Source: an uncultured Butyricicoccus sp.
GTDB taxonomy: Bacteria; Bacillota; Clostridia; Oscillospirales; Butyricicoccaceae
NCBI GenBank assembly: GCA_900555465.1
Contig: USLE01000056.1
Span: forward strand, 1-7,190
Length of the DNA: 7,190 nt
Reading direction: 5' to 3'
The notes beneath the pieces were generated by a model. It ran no database searches. It had not been told where the DNA came from and was given only the letters and a program-made list of their open reading frames with translations. The position numbers were made by a program, and so were the translations under genes. Below are positions 1-4,856 of this stretch, one piece after another (position 1 is the stretch's first letter; the number at the start of each line of letters is the position of its first letter).

Positions 1-16
1 GAGTGAGGGTGACGAA

Positions 17-247
17 ATGAAAGAGTTATTGGCCTATATTGTCAAAAATCTGGTTTCCGAGCCGGATGCGATTGCCATCACCGAGGAGATCGACGGCGAT
101 AACATCACCTATTCCCTGCGCGTAGCGCCCGGGGACATGGGCCGCGTTATCGGCCGGCACGGCCGCATCGCAAAGGAAATCCGCACACTCATGAAGGCGG
201 CAGGCAATCGCGAAAACAAGCGCGTAACAGTCGATATTTTGGACTAA
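17..247 (+). CDS. khpA: KhpA, KH-domain RNA-binding protein
   Basis: This 76-residue protein is essentially one KH domain, the usual size for KhpA (formerly YlqC). The RNA-binding loop is visible as G46-R-H-G49 within the stretch GRVIGRHGRIAKEIR (residues 42-56), followed by the expected helix and a final strand (VTVDIL). In Gram-positive bacteria KhpA pairs with KhpB (Jag/EloR) to bind many RNAs and influences cell elongation and division; that role is family knowledge. The ATG has a GAGGGTG ribosome binding site six bases upstream (5-11). A TGA at 4-6 could be the stop of an upstream rpsP, which commonly precedes khpA-rimM-trmD, but too little sequence is present to say. No promoter is visible in the window, so transcription presumably enters from the left. 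It is followed by a 255-base hairpin-rich gap before rimM. Confidence 0.93.
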   Translation: MKELLAYIVKNLVSEPDAIAITEEIDGDNITYSLRVAPGDMGRVIGRHGRIAKEIRTLMKAAGNRENKRVTVDILD

Positions 248-252
248 AAACT

Positions 253-404
253 TCGTTTGAAACGGGCGGAGCCCGTTCCAAACGAGGCACGCCCTTGTCA
301 GGCTGCGCCTGAAAGGGCGATCGCGCCGAAGCCCCGCAAAAATTCTGATTTTTGCAGTGCTTCGCCTTTGTATCAAAAGCACGGGCGAAGCCCGCACTTT
401 TGAT
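253..404. repeat. Array of four consecutive hairpins between khpA and rimM
   Basis: Four inverted repeats lie head to tail. (1) 253-285: TCGTTTG and AACGGGC pair with GCCCGTT and CAAACGA around a gga loop, with one A/C mismatch. (2) 290-319: CGCCCTT and TCAGGC pair with GCCTGA and AAGGGCG around tgc, with one bulged G. (3) 327-364: CGAAGC, then GCAAAAAT, tctg loop, ATTTTTGC, then GCTTCG. (4) 372-404: ATCAAAAG and CGGGC pair with GCCCG and CTTTTGAT around gaa. A fifth hairpin (405-425) follows directly and is listed as a terminator. Three of the four have three-base loops and GC-rich cores. The arm sequences differ, so these are not copies of one unit. They could be RNA structures in the operon transcript or relics of a palindromic element. 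Confidence 0.8.
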
Positions 405-431
405 GAAAACCGCTTTGCGGTTTTCTGTTTT
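405..431 (+). terminator. Terminator-like hairpin upstream of rimM
   Basis: GAAAACCGC (405-413) pairs perfectly with GCGGTTTTC (417-425) around a ttt loop and is followed by TGTTTT. A nine-pair stem with a T-rich tail fits an intrinsic terminator on the + strand. It would end the khpA transcript, yet no convincing promoter is visible between it and rimM, so it may be partial or regulated. It could also simply be the fifth member of the hairpin array. Confidence 0.5.
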
Positions 432-458
432 AAGGATGCGCAGCAATGGTTCGAAAAA

Positions 459-473
459 GGGCGCCAAGCGCCC
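459..473. repeat. Short GC hairpin ahead of the rimM ribosome binding site
   Basis: GGGCGC (459-464) pairs with GCGCCC (468-473) around a caa loop. It lies 16 bases before the GGAGG that serves rimM. AAAAA at 454-458 would give a U-run if the minus strand were transcribed, but no minus-strand gene is present. It is most simply a sixth hairpin of the khpA-rimM gap, possibly affecting access to the rimM start. Confidence 0.55.
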
Positions 474-502
474 GATTCCCCAATTTACCGGAGGACAAAC
501 CT

Positions 503-1009
503 ATGCCGAAACAATTTTTGGAAGCCGGAAAGATCGTGGGCACGCACGGCATCCGGGGCGACCTGAAGGTGCAGAGCTGGTGCGACAGCCCGGAAGTGCT
601 GTGCGACTTTGACACGCTGTACCTGGACGAAAAAACGCCTGTGACCGTGGAAAAGGCGCAGGTGCATAAAAATATCGTGCTCATGCACCTTGCGGGCGTG
701 GACACGGTCGAGGCGGCGGAAACGCTGCGCGGCCGCGTGCTGCACCTCGACCGCGAGGACGTCGAGCTGCCGGAGGATCTGGTGTTCATTCAGGACATCC
801 TCGGCTTTGCCATCTTCGACCGCCGGCTGGACCGCGAGATCGGCCGCCTGCACGACGTCATCACCACCAACCCGGCGCATGATATGTACGAGGTCAAGAC
901 GGGCGAGGGCCGTCTGGTCTATATCCCCGCGGCCAAGCCCTTTCTGCAGGAGATCGACATGGAGCAGGGCGTCATTTATATCGAGAGCATCGAGGGGCTT
1001 GTGGAATGA
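503..1009 (+). CDS. rimM: RimM, 16S rRNA processing / 30S maturation factor
   Basis: RimM binds ribosomal protein S19 in pre-30S particles and helps mature the 16S rRNA head domain in the cytoplasm. The 168-residue protein has the usual two-part architecture. The N-terminal barrel carries the signature GKIVGTHGIRGDLKV (residues 9-23), and the C-terminal PRC-barrel begins near EDLVFIQDILGF (91-102) and includes IPAAKPFLQEID (141-152). The reading frame is open further upstream, but the ATG at 503 is chosen because GGAGG lies eight bases before it (490-494) and the family signature then starts at the normal distance from the N-terminus. Its stop overlaps the trmD start in an ATGA, so the two are translationally coupled. 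No promoter of its own is evident, and a terminator-like hairpin lies upstream. Confidence 0.95.
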   Translation: MPKQFLEAGKIVGTHGIRGDLKVQSWCDSPEVLCDFDTLYLDEKTPVTVEKAQVHKNIVLMHLAGVDTVEAAETLRGRVLHLDREDVELPEDLVFIQDILGFAIFDRRLDREIGRLHDVITTNPAHDMYEVKTGEGRLVYIPAAKPFLQEIDMEQGVIYIESIEGLVE

Positions 1010-1752
1010 GGATCGACATTATGACCCTGTTCCCGGACATGATCGATGCGGTCATGCGGGAGAGCATCATCGGCCGCGCGCAGGACAAGGGGCTGGTGAC
1101 CGTCAAGGCGACCAACATCCGCGACTATGCGCTGGACAAGCACCACAAGGCGGACGACGCGCCCTACGGCGGCGGCCGCGGGCAGGTCATGCTCGCCGAG
1201 CCGCTCTACCTGTGCCACCAAGCGCTGTGCGCGGGGGAGCATGTGCACACGGTGTTCCTGTCCGCGCAGGGCAGGCCGTTTGATCAGGATAAGGCGCGCG
1301 AGCTGCTCGCAAAGGAGCATTTCATCCTGGTCTGCGGGCACTACGAGGGCGTGGACCAGCGGTTCATCGACGAGTGCGTGGACGAGGAGATCTCGATCGG
1401 CGACTTTGTGCTGACCGGCGGCGAGATCCCCGCGATGGCGGTCGCGGACGCGGTGTGCCGCATGGTGCCGGGCGTGCTGCCTGACGAGGAGGCGTTCACC
1501 GCAGAGAGCCACTGGGAGGGGCTGCTCGAGCACCCGCAGTACACCCGCCCGGAAAGCTGGCGCGGCAGGGAAGTGCCTGCGGTGCTGCTCTCCGGCCACC
1601 ACGCGAACATCGAGGCATGGCGGCGCGAGATGAGCCTGCGCCGCACCAAAGCCGACCGTCCGGACCTGTTTGCACAGTTCGAGCCGAAGGACAGGCAGGA
1701 CCGGAAGATACTGGAACGCATCCGGCAGGAGGACGGCGTTTCAGCGCGGTAA
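1006..1752 (+). CDS. trmD: TrmD, tRNA (guanine37-N1)-methyltransferase
   Basis: TrmD uses S-adenosylmethionine to methylate G37 next to the anticodon of certain tRNAs, which prevents +1 frameshifting. The 248-residue product has the hallmarks of this trefoil-knot (SPOUT) enzyme: MTLFPDM at the N-terminus, DDAPYGGGRGQVM (50-62), the cofactor-binding LVCGHYEGVDQR (108-119) and EEISIGDFVLTGGE (127-140), RMVPGVL (152-158), and HPQYTRPESWRG (176-187) with LLSGHHANIEAWR (194-206). R152 matches the essential Arg154 of E. coli. The catalytic Asp169 of E. coli aligns with Glu167 in my manual alignment. The start overlaps the rimM stop by four bases. In many bacteria rplS follows trmD; here a promoter and rpiA follow. 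No clear terminator is visible in the 14 bases between the stop and the rpiA promoter. Confidence 0.97.
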   Translation: MRIDIMTLFPDMIDAVMRESIIGRAQDKGLVTVKATNIRDYALDKHHKADDAPYGGGRGQVMLAEPLYLCHQALCAGEHVHTVFLSAQGRPFDQDKARELLAKEHFILVCGHYEGVDQRFIDECVDEEISIGDFVLTGGEIPAMAVADAVCRMVPGVLPDEEAFTAESHWEGLLEHPQYTRPESWRGREVPAVLLSGHHANIEAWRREMSLRRTKADRPDLFAQFEPKDRQDRKILERIRQEDGVSAR

Positions 1753-1766
1753 TTTGTTAGAAAACA

Positions 1767-1795
1767 TTGACCTTTGCTTTCCGGCATTTTATAAT
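1767..1795 (+). promoter_or_regulatory. Sigma-A promoter of rpiA
   Basis: TTGACC (1767-1772) and TATAAT (1790-1795) are separated by exactly 17 bases, one mismatch in total from the housekeeping consensus. The region is AT-rich against a GC-rich background. The predicted transcription start is near 1802, giving a 5' leader of roughly 47 bases that carries GGGGAGGA (1833-1840) ahead of the rpiA ATG. This makes rpiA and the next gene a transcription unit separate from rimM-trmD. Confidence 0.88.
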
Positions 1796-1848
1796 AGGTA
1801 TAAAGTACCGATATGTTATGGTATCAATGTCAGGGGAGGAATCTCACA

Positions 1849-2526
1849 ATGGATATGAAGAAATTGGCCGGCGACAAGGCCGCCGAGTACGTCAAGGACG
1901 GCATGGTGGTCGGTCTGGGCACCGGCTCCACCGCTTATCATATGGTCAACGCCGTGGGCGAGATGGTCAAGAACGGCCTCAAGATCCAGGCGATCCCGAC
2001 CTCCAAGGCCACCGAGGCGCAGGCGCGTGAGCTGGGCATCCCGCTGCTCACCATCGACGAGCTGGACCACGTCGACCTCGCGATCGACGGCGTGGACGAG
2101 ATCGACCCGCAGTTCAACGCCATCAAGGGCGGCGGCGGCGCGCTCTACCGCGAAAAGGTCGTCGCGTCGATGGCCAAGGAAGTCATCTGGATCATGGACG
2201 AGAGCAAGCTGGTCGACAAGATCGGCGCGTTCCATCTGCCGGTCGAGATCGCGCAGTACGGTTCCAAGCAGGCGATGGAGCGCATGGCGGCGTATGGCTG
2301 GAACCCGGTTCTGCGCGTCAAGGACGGCAAGACCTTTGTGACCGACAACGGCAACTACATCGCAGACCTGCACCTCGGCGCGGGCTTTGACATTCAGGAT
2401 GTCTACAGCAAGCTGCAGGGTATGCTCGGCGTGCTGGAGCACGGCCTGTTCCTGAATATGTGCAAGCGCATGATCGTCGGCTGCTCGTCCGGCGAGGTAA
2501 AGATCATCGAAAACCCGGCGAAGTGA
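1849..2526 (+). CDS. rpiA: RpiA, ribose-5-phosphate isomerase A
   Basis: RpiA interconverts ribose 5-phosphate and ribulose 5-phosphate in the non-oxidative pentose phosphate pathway, feeding nucleotide synthesis. The 225-residue protein has the family length and motifs: the phosphate-binding GLGTGST (22-28), PTSKAT (50-55), AIDGVDEID (78-86), KGGGGALYREK (93-103), DESK (117-120) and TDNGN (165-169). The active-site residues Asp81, Asp84, Lys94 and Glu103 of the E. coli enzyme correspond to D80, D83, K93 and E102 here. The frame is open 12 codons upstream, but the ATG at 1849 has GGGGAGGA eight bases before it and lies downstream of the predicted transcription start, while the earlier ATG would lie within the leader without a binding site. 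It is the first gene after a strong promoter and probably shares a transcript with the next gene, 41 bases downstream. Confidence 0.96.
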   Translation: MDMKKLAGDKAAEYVKDGMVVGLGTGSTAYHMVNAVGEMVKNGLKIQAIPTSKATEAQARELGIPLLTIDELDHVDLAIDGVDEIDPQFNAIKGGGGALYREKVVASMAKEVIWIMDESKLVDKIGAFHLPVEIAQYGSKQAMERMAAYGWNPVLRVKDGKTFVTDNGNYIADLHLGAGFDIQDVYSKLQGMLGVLEHGLFLNMCKRMIVGCSSGEVKIIENPAK

Positions 2527-2567
2527 CGCATCAGACCACGCCGGACAGCAACACAGGAGGGAATCGC

Positions 2568-3236
2568 ATGGATCGAACCGAGCATACCGAACGCATGGAA
2601 CGCGGCGGACAGAGCAGCCAGATCAGAAGACGGCCGCCGGTGCGGGCTGCGGGCGGAAAGGCGCCGGGAAAACCGTTTAAACTCAATTACCGCCTGATGC
2701 TGTGCATCGCGGTGCTGGTGTGCCTTGTGCTGGCGCTGCTGTTTTTCATCATGTTCATGGTGCGGGGCGGCACGATCAACGACTTAAACGGACAGGTCGA
2801 GACGCTCAACAAGGAAAAGGAAACGCTGACCGCGCAGGTCAGTACGCTGACGCAGGACAACCAGTCCATGCTCGCGAGCCTGACCGCTTCGCTGGACGAC
2901 CCGACCACCGCGCAGACCACGAGCATTGCGGACCTGATCCCGCAGCTGACCGAGGGCGTGTATGTGGTTTACAATACCGGCTCGCAGCTGCAGTACCTGA
3001 GCGTACCTTCGGGCTACCTGCAGGACCGGCTTGCAGCTTATCGGGATGATTCGGCAAGCTATGCGGCTGCCGAGGGCGACGCCCCGGCCTGCACCTACTA
3101 TGTATTGTTCTCCGACCGGGTGATCGGCCTGGCGCAGGGCAATACCGGGTTTGTCAGCATGGACCGCGCGGCGACCGGCAGCGCGACCTCTACCCCGGCG
3201 GGTATGTACGATTTTGTCGCGGCGATGTTCGCATAA
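2568..3236 (+). CDS. Unrecognised single-pass membrane protein with coiled coil
   Basis: I do not recognise the family of this 222-residue protein. From the N-terminus it shows a charged, Arg/Gly-rich cytoplasmic tail (1-42), a single hydrophobic helix (about 43-65, LMLCIAVLVCLVLALLFFIM), then a probable coiled coil (about 70-106, with repeated TL/QV spacing), and an extracytoplasmic C-terminal part (about 118-222) rich in Tyr, Ser and Ala. The positive tail predicts N-in, C-out topology. This short-tail/helix/coiled-coil plan recalls FtsL, FtsB or DivIC of the divisome, but those lack a C-terminal domain of this size, so the comparison is only architectural. The ATG is chosen for AGGAGG at 2555-2560, seven bases upstream; the open frame extends further left into rpiA. 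It is probably cotranscribed with rpiA. No GC break suggests recent transfer. Confidence 0.85.
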   Translation: MDRTEHTERMERGGQSSQIRRRPPVRAAGGKAPGKPFKLNYRLMLCIAVLVCLVLALLFFIMFMVRGGTINDLNGQVETLNKEKETLTAQVSTLTQDNQSMLASLTASLDDPTTAQTTSIADLIPQLTEGVYVVYNTGSQLQYLSVPSGYLQDRLAAYRDDSASYAAAEGDAPACTYYVLFSDRVIGLAQGNTGFVSMDRAATGSATSTPAGMYDFVAAMFA

Positions 3237-3242
3237 GCGCAG

Positions 3243-3265
3243 AAAATGCGAAAAAATACGAAAAA
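3243..3265. promoter_or_regulatory. Phased A-tracts upstream of the rplU promoter
   Basis: Runs of A at 3243-3246, 3251-3256 and 3261-3265 have centres about 9 to 9.5 bases apart, close to one helical turn. Such phasing bends DNA. The tracts lie roughly 50 to 75 bases upstream of the predicted rplU start, where UP-element-like sequences can boost ribosomal promoters. Their function here is inferred from position only. Confidence 0.45.
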
Positions 3266-3271
3266 GACGAA

Positions 3272-3296
3272 CGGCGGTGCTTGACAGGCGCCGCCG
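3272..3296. repeat. Hairpin enclosing the rplU -35 box
   Basis: CGGCGGTGC (3272-3280) pairs with GCGCCGCCG (3288-3296), nine pairs including one G-U, and the seven-base loop TTGACAG contains the complete -35 hexamer. In RNA coming from the upstream rpiA unit the stem would be followed by CUUGUGUU, a weak U-rich tail, so it may be a poor terminator sharing its DNA with the promoter. Confidence 0.6.
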
Positions 3297-3309
3297 CTTG
3301 TGTTATGCT
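3281..3309 (+). promoter_or_regulatory. Strong extended -10 promoter of rplU-prp-rpmA
   Basis: TTGACA (3281-3286) matches the -35 consensus exactly and TATGCT (3304-3309) is a good -10 hexamer, with a 17-base spacer. A TGT immediately before the -10 (3301-3303) adds an extended -10 element. The predicted start is near 3316, giving a leader of about 94 bases, consistent with a leader-regulated ribosomal protein operon. Confidence 0.88.
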
Positions 3310-3315
3310 ACTAAA

Positions 3316-3409
3316 AGCCGCATTGTGCATTGGCTCCAGTTAAGTGCGTCCCAAACCGGGCCGCCGCCGTGCCAAGCGTGACTCTATAACGAAAGAGAGG
3401 GAAAACCAA
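3316..3409 (+). ncRNA. Probable L21-type ribosomal protein leader
   Basis: The untranslated leader between the promoter and rplU can fold. TTGGC (3330-3334) pairs with GCCAA (3371-3375), and the helix can continue outward past a bulged A (3329) through GC (3327-3328) with GC (3376-3377) and some G-U pairs. Inside it, CCC (3350-3352) can pair with GGG (3358-3360) around AAACC. Bacillota rplU-prp-rpmA operons are known to carry an L21 leader (Rfam L21_leader) at this position. I assign it from location and pairing; I could not run the covariance model. The exact ends are estimates. Confidence 0.5.
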
Positions 3410-3721
3410 ATGTATGCCATTCTGAAAACTGGCGGCAAGCAGTACAAGGTATCTGAGGGCGACGTGATCTACGTCGAGAAGCTCGGTGTGGAGGACGGCG
3501 CGACCGTTACTTTTGACGAGGTTCTGGCAGTAGGCGAGGGCGATCAGCTCACCGTCGGCGCTCCTTACGTTTCCGGCGCCGCTGTAACCGGCACGGTCGA
3601 GAAGACCGGCAAGGGCAAGAAGATCAACATCTTCAAGATGAAGCCCAAGAAGGGTTACCGCAAGCGTCAGGGCCATCGCCAGCCGTACACCAAGGTGACC
3701 ATCGCGTCCATCAAGGCGTAA
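3410..3721 (+). CDS. rplU: 50S ribosomal protein L21
   Basis: L21 (bL21) is a structural protein of the large subunit that binds 23S rRNA. The product has 103 residues, the normal length. It begins [18 protein letters not shown], the standard L21 N-terminus, and ends with the basic signature [25 protein letters not shown] (shortened family motif around residues 68-92) and VTIASI. The ATG at 3410 is chosen over the longer open frame because GAGAGG lies at 3395-3400 and homologues start exactly here; an upstream start would extend into the leader structure. It is the first gene of the rplU-prp-rpmA unit. Expression is probably controlled through the leader. Confidence 0.98.
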   Translation: MYAILKTGGKQYKVSEGDVIYVEKLGVEDGATVTFDEVLAVGEGDQLTVGAPYVSGAAVTGTVEKTGKGKKINIFKMKPKKGYRKRQGHRQPYTKVTIASIKA

Positions 3722-3725
3722 GGCG

Positions 3726-4064
3726 GTGACAAAGGTCACTTTTTCGTCGCAGGGAGCAAAGCTCCTTTCGGTGGACATCCTCGGCCACGCGGGCTACGCG
3801 GAGGAAGGGGAGGACATCGTGTGTGCGGCGATCTCCAGCGCGGTCATGCTGACGCATGCCTTGCTGTTTGACGTGCAGCGCATCCCGGTCGATACGCTGA
3901 TCGAGGATGAGGGGGCGCACATCCGCATCACCCTGCCGCAAGGCTTGGGGATGGAGCGCGGACAGGACGCGCTTCTGGCGCTCAAACTGCATTTTACCGA
4001 GCTGGAACAGAACTATCCGGATTTTTTAAACGTAATGGAGGTGCACGCAGATGCTGAAGATTAG
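3726..4064 (+). CDS. prp: Prp, ribosomal-processing cysteine protease for L27
   Basis: Prp (YsxB family) removes the N-terminal extension of ribosomal protein L27 in Bacillota. The 112-residue product has the family core [19 protein letters not shown] (residues 20-38); His21 and Cys33 correspond to the catalytic His22 and Cys34 described for Staphylococcus aureus. The C-terminal [17 protein letters not shown] is also typical. The start is GTG, four bases after the rplU stop, with only AAGG (3720-3723) upstream at very short spacing, so translation probably depends on coupling to rplU. No in-frame ATG precedes the catalytic region. The 3' end overlaps rpmA by 14 bases, placing protease and substrate in a coupled pair. 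Confidence 0.94.
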   Translation: MTKVTFSSQGAKLLSVDILGHAGYAEEGEDIVCAAISSAVMLTHALLFDVQRIPVDTLIEDEGAHIRITLPQGLGMERGQDALLALKLHFTELEQNYPDFLNVMEVHADAED

Positions 4065-4329
4065 CTTACAGTTTTTCGCTCATAAAAAGGGCGTAGGTTC
4101 GACCAAGAACGGCCGTGACTCCGAGGCCAAGCGCCTTGGCGTTAAGCGCGCGGACGGCCAGACCGTTCCGGCGGGCAACATCCTTGTCCGTCAGCGCGGC
4201 ACGAAGATCCATCCGGGCCTGAACGTCGGCCGCGGCAAGGACGACACCCTGTTCGCCAAGGTGGAAGGCGTTGTCCGCTTCGAGCGCCTGGGTAAGGACC
4301 GCAAGCAGGTTTCCGTTTACCCGCAGTAA
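4051..4329 (+). CDS. rpmA: 50S ribosomal protein L27 with cleavable extension
   Basis: L27 (bL27) reaches its N-terminal tail into the peptidyl transferase centre. The 92-residue precursor starts [10 protein letters not shown], the Bacillota extension that Prp cuts after Ala10, leaving a mature protein beginning [20 protein letters not shown], similar to the E. coli tail. The rest ([21 protein letters not shown] at about 42-62, [24 protein letters not shown]) matches the family. GGAGG at 4037-4041 precedes the ATG by nine bases and lies within prp, which overlaps this gene by 14 bases. An 11-bp terminator follows the stop. The unprocessed extension is expected to block assembly or activity, so Prp activity should be essential. 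Confidence 0.98.
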   Translation: MLKISLQFFAHKKGVGSTKNGRDSEAKRLGVKRADGQTVPAGNILVRQRGTKIHPGLNVGRGKDDTLFAKVEGVVRFERLGKDRKQVSVYPQ

Positions 4330-4340
4330 TTGCAGAGATG

Positions 4341-4372
4341 AAATCCCAGACGTTTGTCTGGGATTTTGTTTT
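4341..4372 (+). terminator. Intrinsic terminator of rplU-prp-rpmA
   Basis: AAATCCCAGAC (4341-4351) pairs perfectly with GTCTGGGATTT (4356-4366) around a gttt loop, with TTTTGTTTT running from the end of the stem to 4372. It starts 11 bases after the rpmA stop and separates this unit from obgE. Confidence 0.93.
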
Positions 4373-4456
4373 CATGGCATTTTGCGGATGGGTATTGCAG
4401 GAGGTGTGCATCGCGGGCGGCAGGAAACGTGCGCCTGCACCGTAGGGCGCGATCTC

Positions 4457-4558
4457 GCAGGGGCGCGCATTGCGCGCCCGGGGAACGATGCCGCTGCGCG
4501 CGGCGGGCGCACAAGAGGAGGGGGAACCTGAGGTTTCCCCTGCCTCTTGCGAATCACC
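4457..4558 (+). repeat. Hairpin-rich repeat, copy A
   Basis: This copy contains, in order, GCAGGGG (4457-4463), the hairpin GGGCGCGC-att-GCGCGCCC (4461-4479), the small hairpin GCCGC-tgcgc-GCGGC (4490-4504), and a long imperfect hairpin whose arms are CAAGAGG/AGGGGGAACC and GGTTTCCCC/CCTCTTG (about 4512-4549), ending in GCGAATCACC. Positions 4483-4518 match the reverse complement of 4885-4920 at 31 of 36 bases, and 4543-4558 match that of 4857-4872 at 15 of 16. The middle of the long hairpin differs between copies although both remain paired. Confidence 0.72.
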
Positions 4559-4779
4559 TTCCCCTCCTTGAAGACGCGCTGCGCGCGTAAGAGTCAGTGA
4601 CGTTTTCCATCTGCCGCCCAACTGCCATTGCGACAGGCAGGGGATTGGCTGCCACCCCAGAGGGGTGCATCTGTACCCGGCCGGAGCGTCGCCTTCACGA
4701 AAACGGTGGACGCAAACCTTGCATCGCCAGCACTCCTGCCTCCCGGGTCAGGCAAAAAACGAAACTGCCGCGATGTTAT

Positions 4780-4824
4780 CGCAAAGCAAATTTTTCCACA
4801 ATATGTGGACAAAATTTGTTTGCG
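4780..4824. repeat. AT-rich near-palindrome with two DnaA-box-like 9-mers
   Basis: The left arm (4780-4800, CGCAAAGCAAAT then TTTTCCACA) and right arm (4804-4824, TGTGGACAAAATTTG then TTTGCG) are reverse complements apart from one bulged base on each side, with an ATA loop. TTTTCCACA (4792-4800) and TTGTCCACA (minus strand, 4804-4812) each differ from the DnaA box TTATCCACA at one base and face each other. The AT content contrasts with the surroundings. It may be a DnaA-type site, another operator, or just the stem of a repeat element. Confidence 0.6.
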
Positions 4825-4856
4825 GTCGCGGGCACCCGTGAACATCCTATGGCGGG

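Noticed and set aside
451..473. Terminator on the minus strand (GGGCGC-ttg-GCGCCC followed by TTTTT)
   Set aside because: There is no minus-strand gene to terminate; the hairpin is better seen as part of the khpA-rimM array.
253..473. CRISPR array
   Set aside because: The hairpins have different sequences and no constant repeat-spacer spacing, and no cas genes are present.
4374..4445. A 23-codon frame starting ATG just after the rpmA terminator
   Set aside because: Too short, begins directly at the terminator T-run, and has no ribosome binding site.
4142..4621. A 159-codon open frame on the minus strand overlapping rpmA and the following gap
   Set aside because: It crosses the rpmA terminator and antisense rpmA, has no ribosome binding site, and its composition (Arg, Gly, Pro, Ser) is that of translated GC-rich repeats.
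4776..4804. obgE promoter at TTATCG with CAATAT after 17 bases
   Set aside because: Both hexamers are poor matches and lie inside the near-palindrome; it would leave a 200-base leader with no other support.
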